DNA of 48,452 nt from the NCBI GenBank assembly GCA_016789865.1, contig JAEUPC010000005.1, positions 1-48,452 on the forward strand. Direction: 5' to 3'. A program made the translations under genes and the position numbers. The stretch is from Rubrivivax sp. (GTDB taxonomy: Bacteria > Pseudomonadota > Gammaproteobacteria > Burkholderiales > Burkholderiaceae_C). The notes beneath the pieces are model-generated. The model made no database searches, was not told where the DNA came from, and saw only the letters and a list, made by a program, of their open reading frames with translations. Shown in pieces: positions 1 to 9,439 of this stretch (the first letter of the stretch is position 1; the number at the start of each line of letters is the position of its first letter).

Positions 1-165
1 ACTCTTGTTCACTTCGCTTCCTCCTCAGAAGGTGGCGGGTGTCGTTGCGCGGGAGCGGGATTCTAGGGCGCCGCGCCGCGCCGGCGGGCGGATGCACAGT
101 CTGCGTGGCGCGCGTGCTTCCACCGTTGACAAGCATCAGGCACAGACGTACGCCGGCGCCCGGTG

Positions 166-1281
166 TTACAGGGCACGGCGCGGTGCCCCGGCACCCACCG
201 CGTCTGCGATGGCGCGCCCCACGTCTGCCGTGCCGGCGCGCCCGCCCAGGTCGGGCGTGCGCGGCGCCTGCGCATCGGCGAGCACCGCCTCGATGGCGGC
301 CAGCACCGCGTCGTGCGCCGCCCTGTAGCCGAGGAAGTCCAGCATCATTGCCGCCGACCACACCTGACCGATCGGATTGGCGATGCCCTTGCCCGCGATG
401 TCGGGCGCCGAGCCATGCACGGGCTCGAACAGGCTCGGCCATTGCCGCGTGGGGTTCAGGTTGGCCGAGGGTGCGATGCCGATCGTGCCGGTGCACGCCG
501 GCCCCAGGTCGGACAGGATGTCGCCGAACAGGTTGCTCGCCACCACCACGTCGAACTGCTGCGGCCGCTGCACGAAGTGCGCGGTGAGGATGTCGATGTG
601 GAAGCGGTCCACCGCCACCTGCGGGTAGGCCCGCGCCATCTCGGCCACGCGCTCGTCCCAGTAGGGCATGGTGATGGCGATGCCGTTGCTCTTGGTGGCC
701 GAGGTGAGCTTCTTGCGTGGGCGCGAAGCGGCCAGCTCGAAGGCGAACTTCAGCACGCGGTCGACGCCGTGGCGCGACATCACCGTCTCCTGGATCACCA
801 CCTCGCGCTCGGTGCCCTCGAACATGCGGCCACCGACGCTGGAGTACTCGCCCTCGGTGTTCTCGCGCACGATCCACATGTCGATCTCGCCAGGCGCCAG
901 CGGCTGGCCGGCGCGGTTCACCAGCGGGCTCCTGATGCCGGGCATCAGCCGCGCCGGGCGCAGGTTGACGTACTGGTCGAACTCGCGGCGGAACTTCAGC
1001 AGGCTGCCCCACAGCGAGACGTGGTCGGGCACCGTGGCCGGCCAGCCCACGGCGCCGTAGAAGATGGCCTCGTGGCCGCCGATGCGGTCTTTCCAGTCGG
1101 CCGGCATCATCTGGCCGTGCCGGGCGTGGTAGTCGCAGTTGGCGAAGTCGAACTCGTCCAGCTGCAGGCCGATGTCGAACCGCGCGGCGGCCGCCTGCAG
1201 CACGCGCAGGCCCTCGGGCATCACTTCCTTGCCGATGCCGTCGCCGGCGATGACGGCGATGCGGTGGGTCTTCGAACTCAT
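166..1281 (-). CDS. Tartrate dehydrogenase / D-malate dehydrogenase family protein
   Basis: 371-residue NAD-dependent beta-decarboxylating dehydrogenase of the isocitrate/isopropylmalate family, expected to oxidise tartrate, D-malate or a related 2-hydroxy acid in the cytoplasm. Seen: N-terminal IAVIAGDGIGKEV, the substrate-loop arginines in LKFRREFDQYVNLRPARL, WIVRENTEGEYSSVGGR, and the metal/cofactor segments SNLFGDILSDLGP and LFEPVHGSAPDIAGKGIANP. The FANCDYHARHG and YGAVGWPATVPDHVSLWG segments fit the tartrate/D-malate branch (TtuC/DmlA) better than LeuB or Icd. The ATG at 1281 is chosen because it has a good AGGAG upstream and starts exactly at the Rossmann-like domain; the frame stays open further upstream, but only through the transporter gene. 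The start overlaps the stop of the upstream EamA gene by 4 nt (ATGA), so the two are probably translationally coupled. Exact substrate is not certain. Confidence 0.88.
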   Translation of the reverse strand: MSSKTHRIAVIAGDGIGKEVMPEGLRVLQAAAARFDIGLQLDEFDFANCDYHARHGQMMPADWKDRIGGHEAIFYGAVGWPATVPDHVSLWGSLLKFRREFDQYVNLRPARLMPGIRSPLVNRAGQPLAPGEIDMWIVRENTEGEYSSVGGRMFEGTEREVVIQETVMSRHGVDRVLKFAFELAASRPRKKLTSATKSNGIAITMPYWDERVAEMARAYPQVAVDRFHIDILTAHFVQRPQQFDVVVASNLFGDILSDLGPACTGTIGIAPSANLNPTRQWPSLFEPVHGSAPDIAGKGIANPIGQVWSAAMMLDFLGYRAAHDAVLAAIEAVLADAQAPRTPDLGGRAGTADVGRAIADAVGAGAPRRAL

Positions 1282-2240
1282 GGGGTCTCCTTGGTGGAAG
1301 TTGCGGGCCCCGCACCGGATGCGGGCCCGGAGTCGGATGGGGCCGCCGCGGCCGGGGCGCGCACGACCAGCCACACGCCCAGCGCGGTCAGCGCCATGCC
1401 GGCCAGCACCTGCAGGCCCAGCGGCTCGCCGAAGATGAACCAGGCCATCACCGCGGTGGTGGGCGGCACGAGGTACAACAGGCTCGTCACGCGCGTTGCC
1501 GCGCCGCGCTGGATGAGCAGGTACAGCAGCGAGCTGCCGCCCAGCGTGAGGCCGAACACCGACCAAGCCATCGCGCCCACGAACTCGGCGTTGATCTGCA
1601 TCGGCAGGTCTTCCCACCAGGCCAGCGGTGCGGTGACGACCAGCGCCGCGCCCAGCTGCACGGTGTTGGCGGTGCGCACGTCGCACGGCTGCACGTGCCG
1701 CTTCTGGTACAGCGTGCCGATGGTGATGGCCAGCAGCGCCCCCGCGACAAGCGCGAAGTTCAGCGGCGTCACCTCGCCCACGTCGAGCTTGCGCCCCACC
1801 ACCAGCAGCAGGCCGGCCAGCCCGAGCGCCAGGCCCAGCCACTGCCGCGCGGCGATGCGGTGCTCGGCACCGGTGGCGCTGACCCACAGCGCCGTCAACA
1901 GCGGCTGGAAGCCGACGATCAGCGCCGAGGTGCCCGCGCCGATGCCCGCCTTCACCGCGGCCCACACGCCGCCCAGGTAGCCCGCATGCATCAGCACGCC
2001 GGCCACCGCCAGGTGCGCCCACTGCGTGCGGCTGCGCGGCCAGGCCGCCCGCGCCCAGGCGATCCACACCAGGAAGGCGGCGATCGACAACGCATAGCGC
2101 CACGCCAGAAAGCCCATCGGCCCGGCGTGCGGCATGCCCAAGCGCGCGACGATGAAGCCGGTGCTCCAGATGAGCACGAACACCACCGGCATGGCGGCAA
2201 TCAGCGCGGCTTGGCGGTCGCCGGTGTTCGCCGTGTTCAC
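1278..2240 (-). CDS. EamA/DMT-family transporter
   Basis: 320-residue inner-membrane protein of the drug/metabolite transporter superfamily. Two EamA repeats are visible: the first begins VFVLIWSTGFIVARLGMPHAGPMGFLAWRY, and the second spans roughly residues 160–290 and ends LGLQVLAGMALTALGVWLVV. About ten hydrophobic helices can be counted. Members export metabolites or amino acids, and the substrate cannot be read from the sequence. It overlaps the downstream dehydrogenase gene by 4 nt, so it may move the substrate or product of that enzyme, which is inference. The C-terminal tail (about 25 residues, rich in Ala, Pro and Ser) is low complexity. Confidence 0.85.
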   Translation of the reverse strand: MNTANTGDRQAALIAAMPVVFVLIWSTGFIVARLGMPHAGPMGFLAWRYALSIAAFLVWIAWARAAWPRSRTQWAHLAVAGVLMHAGYLGGVWAAVKAGIGAGTSALIVGFQPLLTALWVSATGAEHRIAARQWLGLALGLAGLLLVVGRKLDVGEVTPLNFALVAGALLAITIGTLYQKRHVQPCDVRTANTVQLGAALVVTAPLAWWEDLPMQINAEFVGAMAWSVFGLTLGGSSLLYLLIQRGAATRVTSLLYLVPPTTAVMAWFIFGEPLGLQVLAGMALTALGVWLVVRAPAAAAPSDSGPASGAGPATSTKETP

Positions 2241-2310
2241 CGGGCAGCTCCTCCGCGCGCTGCACGAGCGGCACGGGCAGGCGTCGCACTCACCGTGGCG
2301 GCGGCCAACG

Positions 2311-2877
2311 TCAGCGCGCCTTGGCGCGGATCTCGGGGATCGCCTTGCGCAGGTAGTAGACCATCGACCAGATCGTCAGCACCGCAGCGATCCAGATCAG
2401 CACCGTGCCCCACAGCCGCGTGTCGATGACGCCGAACAGCGCCCCGTCGTACAGCAGGAACGGAATGGCCACCATCTGCACCAGCGTCTTGGCCTTGCCC
2501 ACCACGTGCACGGCCACGCTGCGGCTGGCGCCGATCTGCGCCATCCACTCGCGCAGCGCCGAGATGGCGATCTCGCGGCCGATGATGATGAGCGCCACGA
2601 AGACGTCGGCGCGCTTCAGGTGCACCAGCACCAGCACGCAGGCGCAGACGAGGAACTTGTCGGCCACCGGGTCGAGGAAGGCGCCGAACGACGAGCTCTG
2701 GTTGAGCTTGCGCGCCAGGTAGCCGTCGAGCCAGTCGGTGAGCGCAAACAGCACGAACAGCACGGTGGCGATGAGGTTGCGCAGCTCGGCCGGCCACGGC
2801 AGGTAGAACACGCCCACGATGAGCGGAATCGCGGCGATGCGCGCCCAGGTCAGCAGCGTGGGGACGGTGAGGAACAT
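2311..2877 (-). CDS. pgsA: CDP-diacylglycerol–glycerol-3-phosphate 3-phosphatidyltransferase
   Basis: 188-residue integral membrane enzyme that makes phosphatidylglycerophosphate from CDP-diacylglycerol and glycerol-3-phosphate, the committed step to phosphatidylglycerol and cardiolipin. The CDP-alcohol phosphatidyltransferase motif is complete at residues 48–73 (DWLDGYLAR, then FGAFLDPVADK), with all four aspartates present. The start MFLTVPTLLTW at 2877 matches known PgsA N-termini; an in-frame ATG 24 codons upstream would add an Arg-rich, non-membrane extension and is rejected. Length is normal for the family (about 180–190). It lies 141 bp downstream of uvrC on the same strand. A pgsA near uvrC is a common proteobacterial arrangement. 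Confidence 0.93.
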   Translation of the reverse strand: MFLTVPTLLTWARIAAIPLIVGVFYLPWPAELRNLIATVLFVLFALTDWLDGYLARKLNQSSSFGAFLDPVADKFLVCACVLVLVHLKRADVFVALIIIGREIAISALREWMAQIGASRSVAVHVVGKAKTLVQMVAIPFLLYDGALFGVIDTRLWGTVLIWIAAVLTIWSMVYYLRKAIPEIRAKAR

Positions 2878-3018
2878 GGCGGTTCGGCGGCGGGCCGGGG
2901 GGCATTCTCGCCGCAACGCGCTTGCCCGGCGGGCGGCCGCGTCCCGCACGTCGGTTGGCGCCGGGCGGTGCCGGCCCGACAGGGCTGCAACGCAGTCCGC
3001 GCGGCGATGGCATGGCGC

Positions 3019-5250
3019 TCAGTGCAGCGCGCGATAGATCTCCTCGGCCAGCTCGCGCGAGATGCCTTCCACGCCGGCCAGATCGTCCACCCCCGCGTTG
3101 ACCACGCCGCGCACGCCGCCAAAGCGCTGCAGCAGCCGCGCGCGCTTGCGCGGGCCCACGCCCGGGACTTCCTCCAGCCGGCTGCCGCCGGTGCGCACGC
3201 TGGCGCGGCGGGCGCGCATGCCGGTGATGGCAAAGCGGTGCGCCTCGTCGCGAATCTGCGCCACCAGCATCAAAGCGGCCGAATCGTGGCCGAGCGTGAG
3301 CTTGGGGCGGCCGTCGGCGAACACCAGTTCCTCCAGCCCCACCTTGCGGCCCTCGCCCTTCTCGACACCGACGATGAGGCCCGCGTCCAGGCCGATCTCC
3401 TCGAACACCCCGCGCGCCATTGCCACCTGGCCGCGGCCGCCATCGACGAGCACGAGGTCGGGCAGGCGGGCCGCCGCGCGCGGCTTCTTCTTCGGTGCGG
3501 GCACGGCCTGCGGGCCCGACGGGCCTTCGATGGCAGACAGCGGGCTCGTCACGTCGGCAGACGCCTCGGCGGCCGGCGCGTCTGCGGCATCGGGCCCATC
3601 GCCCTTGCCCGCCGCCACCGCCTCGGCCAGCCGCGCGTAGCGGCGCGTCAGCACCTGGCGCATCGCCGCATAGTCGTCGCCGCCGGTGACGCCTTCGATG
3701 TTGAAGCGACGGTACTGCGCCGGCTGCATGCGGTGACCCTCGTAGACCACGCAGCTGGCCTGCGTGGCCTCGCCGGCGGTGTGGCTCACGTCGAAGCACT
3801 CGATGCGCAGCGCCGCCGGGTCGTCCAGGTCGAGGTCCAGCACCTCGGCCAGCGCGCGCGTGCGCTGCTGCTGCGAGCCCTCCTCGGCCAGCAGGCGCGC
3901 CAGCGCGAGCTGCGCCCCGCGCCCGGCCATCTCCAGCCAGATGCGGCGCTGCTCGCGCGGCTGGTGCGTGGTGCGCACCTTCACGCCGGCATGCACGGCC
4001 AGGGCGTCCAGCAGCGTGGCGTCCAGCGGGTGGCTGGTGATGAGCTGCGGCGGCACGGTCTGGCTGAGGTAGTGCTGCGCGACGAAGGCTTCCAGCACGG
4101 CGACCTCGGGCGTGCGCCCGCCGGCGGTGGTGCCGGCCTGTGCCGCCTGCCCGTCTTCCACGCCGCGGGCTTGTTCCGCGCCTTGCGCGCCTTGCGCGCC
4201 TTGCGCGCCTTGGGCGCCCTGCACCCCCTGCGGGCCCGCCTCCTCGTCGCGCGCCAGCGCCGCGCCTTCGTCGACATGGGTCGGGAAGTACGCACGGTCG
4301 CCCAGGTGCCGGCTGCCGCGCACCATCGCCAGGTTCACGCAGGCGCGGCCGCCGGCAACCCGGACCGCGAGGATGTCGACGTCCTTGTCGGCCGCCGACA
4401 GGCTGCTGGCCTCCACCGCCTGCTGGTGCAGCACGCGCGACAGCGAGCCGATGCGGTCGCGCACCGCGGCGGCCTTCTCGAACGCCAGCGCCTCGGCGTG
4501 CGCCATCATCTGCGCCTGCAGGTCCTCGATCACCGCCTGCGCCTCGCCGAGCAGGAAGCGCTCGGCATCGCGCACGTCGTGCGCGTACTCGGGCGGGCTG
4601 ATCGCACCGACGCACGGCGCCGAGCAGCGCTCGATCTGGTGCAGCAGGCACGGCCGGCTGCGGTTGCGGAACACCGTGTCCTCGCAGGTGCGCAGGCGGA
4701 AGACCTTCTGCACGAGCTGAATGGTCTGCTTCACCGCCCACGCGTTGGGGTAGGGGCCGAAGTAGCGATGCCGGCGGTCCACCGCGCCGCGGAAATAGGC
4801 CACGCGCGGGAAGATCGCCTCGCTCGGGGCGTCGGCGGCGGGCAACGCGCCCGGCTTGGTGGCCACGCCGGTGATCTTCAGGTACGGGTAGCTCTTGTCG
4901 TCGCGAAAGAGGATGTTGAAGCGCGGCGCCAGCGCCTTGATGAGATTGTTTTCCAGCAGCAGCGCCTCGGCCTCGGTGCGCACCACCGTGGTCTCCAGCC
5001 GCGCGATGCGCGACACCATCTGCCCGATGCGCGTGCCGTCGTGGCCACGGTGCAGGTAGCTGGACACACGGTTCTTCAGGTGGCGCGCCTTGCCGACGTA
5101 CAGCACGTTGTCCTGCGCGTCGAACCAGCGGTAGACGCCGGGCAGGCCCGGCAGCGCGGCCACTTCTGCGAGCAGGCGTTCGCGCGCGGCGTCGCCCACA
5201 GGTTCCGGCTGCGGCGGGCCCGGTGCGGCGGTGGCGGCTGTCTTGCTCAT
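3019..5250 (-). CDS. uvrC: Excinuclease ABC subunit C
   Basis: 743-residue nucleotide-excision-repair nuclease that makes both incisions around UvrB-bound lesions. Domains in order: GIY-YIG nuclease (about residues 33–115; [26 protein letters not shown]), cysteine-rich linker ([17 protein letters not shown]), UVR domain (about 225–260), RNase H-like endonuclease ([21 protein letters not shown] and [11 protein letters not shown] carry catalytic aspartates; [10 protein letters not shown]), and C-terminal tandem HhH ([13 protein letters not shown]). It is about 130 residues longer than E. coli UvrC. Most of the excess lies in two low-complexity insertions: a Gly-X-Gln collagen-like stretch near residues 338–360, encoded by 9-bp repeats, and an Ala/Pro/Lys-rich segment inside the RNase H-like domain before the DLVLVDGG strand. 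It is divergent from earP, with starts 35 bp apart. Confidence 0.96.
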   Translation of the reverse strand: MSKTAATAAPGPPQPEPVGDAARERLLAEVAALPGLPGVYRWFDAQDNVLYVGKARHLKNRVSSYLHRGHDGTRIGQMVSRIARLETTVVRTEAEALLLENNLIKALAPRFNILFRDDKSYPYLKITGVATKPGALPAADAPSEAIFPRVAYFRGAVDRRHRYFGPYPNAWAVKQTIQLVQKVFRLRTCEDTVFRNRSRPCLLHQIERCSAPCVGAISPPEYAHDVRDAERFLLGEAQAVIEDLQAQMMAHAEALAFEKAAAVRDRIGSLSRVLHQQAVEASSLSAADKDVDILAVRVAGGRACVNLAMVRGSRHLGDRAYFPTHVDEGAALARDEEAGPQGVQGAQGAQGAQGAQGAEQARGVEDGQAAQAGTTAGGRTPEVAVLEAFVAQHYLSQTVPPQLITSHPLDATLLDALAVHAGVKVRTTHQPREQRRIWLEMAGRGAQLALARLLAEEGSQQQRTRALAEVLDLDLDDPAALRIECFDVSHTAGEATQASCVVYEGHRMQPAQYRRFNIEGVTGGDDYAAMRQVLTRRYARLAEAVAAGKGDGPDAADAPAAEASADVTSPLSAIEGPSGPQAVPAPKKKPRAAARLPDLVLVDGGRGQVAMARGVFEEIGLDAGLIVGVEKGEGRKVGLEELVFADGRPKLTLGHDSAALMLVAQIRDEAHRFAITGMRARRASVRTGGSRLEEVPGVGPRKRARLLQRFGGVRGVVNAGVDDLAGVEGISRELAEEIYRALH
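4174..4218 (-). repeat. 9-bp tandem repeat inside uvrC
   Basis: On the plus strand the unit ttgcgcgcc occurs three times perfectly (4183–4209), flanked by one-mismatch copies at 4174–4182 and 4210–4218. On the coding strand it gives repeated Gly-Ala-Gln triplets within a run of seven G-X-Y triplets. Because the unit is a multiple of 3, copy-number change would keep the frame. Confidence 0.9.
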
Positions 5251-5285
5251 CGCGGCGGCATTCTGCCGGCTTCGATAATTCCGCC

Positions 5286-6335
5286 ATGCCCGGTGCCGCC
5301 GCCGAGAAACCCAGCCCGCCGGTGCGTTGGGATCTTTATTGCCGCGTCATCGACAACTTCGGCGACATCGGCGTGTGCTGGCGCCTGGCCACGCACCTGG
5401 CGGCCCTGGGCGACACGGTGCGGCTGATCACCGACGACGCTTCGGCGCTGGCCTGGATGGCGCCACCCGGTGCGCGCCCCGCGGGCGTCTCGGTGTGGCC
5501 GTGGCCCGGGCCGGCCGACGCCGCACCGATCGTCGTCGAGGCCTTTGGCTGCGAGCTGCCGGCCGCCACGCTGGAGGCGATGAGCCGTGCCGACCCGGTG
5601 TGGATCAACCTCGAGTACCTCAGCGCCGAGCCGTACGTCGAGCGCTCGCACGGCCTGCCCTCGCCGCGCAGCGACGGGCTGCGCAAGTGGTTCTTCTACC
5701 CGGGCTTCACACCGCGCACCGGCGGCCTGTTGCGCGAGCCCGGGCTGGCCGCGCGCCGCGCCGCCTTCGACCGCGATGCGTGGCTGCGCGCGCAGGGCGT
5801 GCCGCGGCGTGACGGCGAACGCGTGGCCACCCTCTTCTGCTACGACAACCCGACGCTGGGCGGGCTGCTGTCCGCGCTGGCCGAGGTGCCTACGCTGCTG
5901 CTGCTGACCCCGGGCCCGGCGCAGCGCCTTTTGGCTGCCAACACGGCGCTGCCCGGGCACCTGCGCGCCGCGGCGATGCCGTGGCTGAGCCAGCACGACT
6001 TCGACCACCTGTTGTGGAGCGGCGACCTCAACGCCGTGCGCGGCGAAGACTCGCTGGTGCGCGGGCTGTGGGCCGGCGCCGCGATGCTGTGGCAGGCCTA
6101 TCCGCAGGACGATGCGGCCCACGCGGCCAAGGTCGAAGCGGCGATCGGGCAACTGGCCCTGCCCGCCGATGTGGCCGAGGCGTGGCGCGCGTGGAACGGC
6201 ATGTCACCGTGGCGCGGCCTGCCCGCCCTGGCCGGCTGGACGCAGGCGATCGAAGCCGCCCGCGGGCGGCTGTGGCAGCAGGCGGACCTCGCGTCGCAGC
6301 TGCGGCACTTCGCGATCCAGCGGCTGCGCACCTGA
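5286..6335 (+). CDS. earP: EF-P arginine-32 rhamnosyltransferase EarP
   Basis: 349-residue cytoplasmic glycosyltransferase that moves rhamnose from TDP-rhamnose to arginine 32 of elongation factor P, which activates EF-P for rescue of ribosomes stalled at polyproline. The family signature near the N-terminus is present ([24 protein letters not shown], residues 15–38, written here as [10 protein letters not shown] followed by [14 protein letters not shown]), as is the C-terminal nucleotide-sugar motif [13 protein letters not shown] with Glu254 and Asp255, matching the catalytic acidic residue of the family. The start at 5286 is chosen because the signature begins directly after it; upstream codons run into the uvrC start region. 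It lies upstream of efp in the same direction, the typical earP–efp order, and efp shows the matching arginine. Confidence 0.95.
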   Translation: MPGAAAEKPSPPVRWDLYCRVIDNFGDIGVCWRLATHLAALGDTVRLITDDASALAWMAPPGARPAGVSVWPWPGPADAAPIVVEAFGCELPAATLEAMSRADPVWINLEYLSAEPYVERSHGLPSPRSDGLRKWFFYPGFTPRTGGLLREPGLAARRAAFDRDAWLRAQGVPRRDGERVATLFCYDNPTLGGLLSALAEVPTLLLLTPGPAQRLLAANTALPGHLRAAAMPWLSQHDFDHLLWSGDLNAVRGEDSLVRGLWAGAAMLWQAYPQDDAAHAAKVEAAIGQLALPADVAEAWRAWNGMSPWRGLPALAGWTQAIEAARGRLWQQADLASQLRHFAIQRLRT

Positions 6336-6373
6336 AAGGCCGCGGCCCAAGGTGCCAGCACGCAGGCGACTGC

Positions 6374-6379
6374 TAAAAT
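6374..6379 (+). promoter_or_regulatory. Candidate -10 element for efp
   Basis: The 260-bp gap between earP and efp holds one AT-rich hexamer, taaaat, in the context gctaaaatcgcgcg that is common in betaproteobacterial promoters. No good -35 hexamer is seen at 16–18 bp. If used, the efp mRNA would have an unusually long leader of about 210 nt, with several GC-rich self-complementary stretches between 6485 and 6545. Judged by eye only. Confidence 0.4.
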
Positions 6380-6595
6380 CGCGCGCTTCGAAACGGCAAC
6401 ACGGGCCTGCGCCGCCGGCTCCCCGGCATCGGCACCCGGCCGCGGCAACGGCCAGCGCCCCTTGCGCTGGTCCGCAGTCACCACGGCGGCCCTGGAGCCC
6501 CGGGGCCCGCATCCAGCCGGGTCCAGGCCCGGGCCGGGTACCCGCCCTCCAGCAACTTTCCAGTCGATCGTCCCCGTCACCACGGGGCCCCCACC

Positions 6596-7150
6596 ATGAA
6601 ACTCGCTCAAGAAATCCGCGCCGGCAACGTCATCATGCAAGGCAAGGACCCGATGGTCGTGCTCAAGACCGAGTACAGCCGCGGCGGGCGCAATGCCGCC
6701 ACTGTGCGCATGAAGATGAAGAACCTGCTCAACGGCGGTGGCGCCGAGGTGGTGTTCAAGGCCGACGACAAGATGGACCCCATCGTGCTGGACAAGAAGG
6801 AGTGCTCGTACTCCTACTTCGCCGACCCGATGTACGTGTTCATGGACGGCGAATACAACCAGTACGAGGTGGAGGCCGAGAACATGGGCGACGCCATCCA
6901 GTACCTCGAAGACGGCATGCCCGTGGAAGTGACCTTCTACGACGGCAAGGCGATCAGCGTCGAGCTGCCCACCACGGTGGCGCGACAGATCAACACCGAG
7001 CCGGCGGTCAAGGGCGACACCTCGGGCAAGGTGATGAAGCCGGCCAAGCTGGTGGGCACCGGGTTCGAGATCAGCGTGCCGCTGTTCGTCGAAGACGGCG
7101 ACAAGGTCGAGATCGACACGCGCACGCACGAGTACCGCAAGCGGGTCTGA
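6596..7150 (+). CDS. efp: Translation elongation factor P
   Basis: 184-residue EF-P with the normal three-domain length (KOW-like N-domain, OB central domain, S1-like C-domain). It binds between the P and E sites and promotes peptide bonds at consecutive prolines. The modification loop reads [11 protein letters not shown] with arginine at position 32, not the lysine found in EpmA-type EF-Ps. This fits EarP rhamnosylation and the earP gene directly upstream. Most EF-P signatures are intact, including [19 protein letters not shown] at the start and the C-terminal domain ending [14 protein letters not shown]. Confidence 0.97.
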   Translation: MKLAQEIRAGNVIMQGKDPMVVLKTEYSRGGRNAATVRMKMKNLLNGGGAEVVFKADDKMDPIVLDKKECSYSYFADPMYVFMDGEYNQYEVEAENMGDAIQYLEDGMPVEVTFYDGKAISVELPTTVARQINTEPAVKGDTSGKVMKPAKLVGTGFEISVPLFVEDGDKVEIDTRTHEYRKRV

Positions 7151-7219
7151 TCTCGCTGCCTTGAAGCGCCTTCGGCGCCCGCGCCCGGGGGGCTGCGCCG
7201 GTGGGCCGGTCGGGCCCGC

Positions 7220-9262
7220 TTGCGCAGCCTGCCCCACATCGTGAGAACCGAGCGCATCGCGCCGGCCACGATCGAGTTCGACGCCGACGGCGTTGCGCAC
7301 GCCCCGGCGTTCGGTGACCGCTACCACCCGCGCGCCGGCGCACTGGCGCAGGCCGAGCACGTGTTCCTGCGCGGCAACGGACTGCCCGCGCGCTGGGCCG
7401 GCCGGCGCCGCTTCGTCGTCCTCGAGACGGGTTTCGGCCTCGGTCACAACTTCCTGGCCACCTGGGCCGCGTGGCGCAACGACCCGGCGCGCTGCGAGCG
7501 CCTGCATGTCGTCTCGGTGGAGCTGCACCCGCCGCGGCGCGACGACCTGGTGGCTGCGCACCGCGCGTTGCCGTCGGCCGTGACGCCGCTGGCGCACGCG
7601 CTGCACGCGGCGTGGCCGGTGCTGACCGGCGACCTGCACCGGCTGGCCTTCGACGACGGCCGCGTCGAGCTGCTGCTGGCCCTGGGCGACGCCGCCCGGT
7701 GGCTGCGCCGCCTGCAGCTGCAGGCCGACGCGCTGTTCCTCGACGGCTTTGCGCCCGAGCGCAATGCGGCCATGTGGTCGCCCGCTCTGTTCGGCGCCTT
7801 GCCGGCGCTGTGCGCCGAAGGGGCCACCGCGGCCACCTGGAGCGTGGCCCGTGCCGTGCGCGACGGGCTGGCGGCGGCGGGCTTCGACGTGCACACGGCC
7901 CCCGGCTTCGCGGACAAGCGCGAGATGACCACCGCCCGCTTCGCGCCACGGCACGCCCTGCGGCCTGCCGCACGCCGGCAGGCGGCGGTGCCCGGGGCCC
8001 GTGACGCGCTGGTCATCGGTGGCGGCATCGCCGGGGCCTGCTCGGCGGCGGCGCTGGCCGCACAAGGCCTGACGGTGACGGTGCTGGACGCCGCGGCCGG
8101 GCCGGCCGCCGGGGCCTCGGGCAATGCGGCCGGCCTGCTGCGCGGCCTGGTCACGCGCGACGACGGTCCGCACGGCCGCTGGCACCGCGCCGCTGCCCTG
8201 CAGGCGCAGCGCCTGTTCGGCCCCTGGGTGGCGCATGGCGCGGTGCCCGGGCAGCTGGGCGGGCTGCTGCACCTGGGCGACGACGACGCCAGCGTGCAGG
8301 CGCTGGCCGCACCGTGGCCGGCCGACTACGTGCAGGCCCTTTCGGCACGCGACGCCACGGCGCGCGCCGGCGTCGCCCTCGCCCGGCCGGCGTGGCTGTT
8401 TCCGCAGGGCGGCTGGGTGAGCCCGGCGGCGCTCGTGCGGCAGGTGCTGGCCACCCGCGGCATTCACTGGCGAGGCGGCGTGCCGGTCAGGGCGCTGCGC
8501 CGGCACGGCGACCGCTGGCAGGCGCTCGACGCCGCCGGCACCGTGCTGGCCGACGCGCAGCTGCTGGTGCTCGCCACCGGCGCCGCCCTGGGCGCGCTGG
8601 CGCCGGCCGGCTGCGCACGCTGGTGGCCGCTGGCGGTGTCGCGCGGCCAGGTCACGCAGATACCTGCACACCTCGTGGCCCGTGAAGGGGGCGCGGCAGT
8701 CCGCCCCGCGCTGCCCCTGGCGCGCAGCGGCTACGTCATCCCGCTGCCCGATGGCGGCCTGCTTTGCGGCGCCACGCAGGCCGGCGATGACCTCGACGCC
8801 GACCTGCGCCCGGCCGACCACGCGCACAACCTGGCGGTGTGGCAACGGTTGACTGGCCAACCGGCCGGCGCCGGCAGCATCGACGCGACGACGGCCGCGG
8901 CGCTGCCCGGCCGCGTCGGCTGGCGCACGCACACCGACGATCGCCTGCCGCTGGTCGGCCCGGTGCCGGCCTCGGCGCTGGCGCAGTTCGGCGCAGCATC
9001 GGCATCGGCATCCTCGCCGGAGGCCGCCCTGCTCGCCGCGGCTCGCCGCGAGCGCTGGGCGCAGCCCGCCCGCGTGCCGCGCGAGCCGGGCCTGTTCGTG
9101 CTGGGCGCCCTGGGTTCGCGCGGCCTCACCAGTGCCGCGCTGGGTGCCCAGGTGCTGGCCGCGCTGGTGTGCGACACCCCGCTACCGGTGGACACCGACC
9201 TGCTCGACGCGGTGGACGCCGCGCGCCACGTGGCGCGGGCGGTGCGGCGCCTGCCTCGCTAG
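7220..9262 (+). CDS. mnmC: Bifunctional tRNA 5-methylaminomethyl-2-thiouridine biosynthesis protein MnmC
   Basis: 680-residue enzyme for the last two steps of mnm5s2U synthesis at the tRNA wobble position 34. N-terminal half (about 1–250): SAM-dependent methyltransferase (MnmC2) with LETGFGLGHNFLATW and LFLDGFAPERNAAMW. C-terminal half (about 260–680): FAD-dependent oxidoreductase (MnmC1) with a Rossmann GGGIAGA fingerprint followed by GASGNAAGLLRG, and a C-terminal LGALGSRGLTSAALGAQVLA. Length is close to E. coli MnmC (668). The start at 7220 is the first ATG in frame and lies about 10 residues before conserved sequence. It follows efp by 69 bp in the same direction. Confidence 0.93.
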   Translation: MRSLPHIVRTERIAPATIEFDADGVAHAPAFGDRYHPRAGALAQAEHVFLRGNGLPARWAGRRRFVVLETGFGLGHNFLATWAAWRNDPARCERLHVVSVELHPPRRDDLVAAHRALPSAVTPLAHALHAAWPVLTGDLHRLAFDDGRVELLLALGDAARWLRRLQLQADALFLDGFAPERNAAMWSPALFGALPALCAEGATAATWSVARAVRDGLAAAGFDVHTAPGFADKREMTTARFAPRHALRPAARRQAAVPGARDALVIGGGIAGACSAAALAAQGLTVTVLDAAAGPAAGASGNAAGLLRGLVTRDDGPHGRWHRAAALQAQRLFGPWVAHGAVPGQLGGLLHLGDDDASVQALAAPWPADYVQALSARDATARAGVALARPAWLFPQGGWVSPAALVRQVLATRGIHWRGGVPVRALRRHGDRWQALDAAGTVLADAQLLVLATGAALGALAPAGCARWWPLAVSRGQVTQIPAHLVAREGGAAVRPALPLARSGYVIPLPDGGLLCGATQAGDDLDADLRPADHAHNLAVWQRLTGQPAGAGSIDATTAAALPGRVGWRTHTDDRLPLVGPVPASALAQFGAASASASSPEAALLAAARRERWAQPARVPREPGLFVLGALGSRGLTSAALGAQVLAALVCDTPLPVDTDLLDAVDAARHVARAVRRLPR

Positions 9263-9331
9263 CGAGGCGCGATCGGGCCGGCCGGGGCTTGCCGCCCGAA
9301 AGAGCACTGCACCCGTTCGCGCCCGCTCTTT

Positions 9332-9408
9332 GCACCGTCGCCGCACCGTCGCCGCACCGTCGCCGCACCGTCGCCGCACCGTCGCCGCGCCGCCGCCGCG
9401 CCGTCGTC
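9332..9408. repeat. 11-bp intergenic tandem repeat
   Basis: Five perfect copies of gcaccgtcgcc (9332–9386) followed by two degenerate copies (9387–9408). It lies in the 177-bp gap between the convergent ends of mnmC and rpiA, so it is outside coding sequence, and the unit is close to one helical turn. No gene was seen in this gap. Confidence 0.92.
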
Positions 9409-9439
9409 TCGCCAGTGGGCGCGCGCGGGGGGGGTGTGC

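Noticed and set aside
5-328. Short plus-strand frame at the window start
   Set aside because: No start signal, Arg/Ala shadow composition and overlap with the antisense dehydrogenase gene. The first 165 bp appear to hold no gene.
166-2289. A 707-codon minus-strand reading frame joining the dehydrogenase to sequence far upstream
   Set aside because: The upstream half overlaps the EamA transporter in another frame and shows no family; the dehydrogenase has its own ATG with AGGAG at 1281.
7165-7185. Terminator hairpin after efp (gcgccttcggcgc)
   Set aside because: Stem of only 5 bp with no T-run, and transcription probably continues into mnmC.
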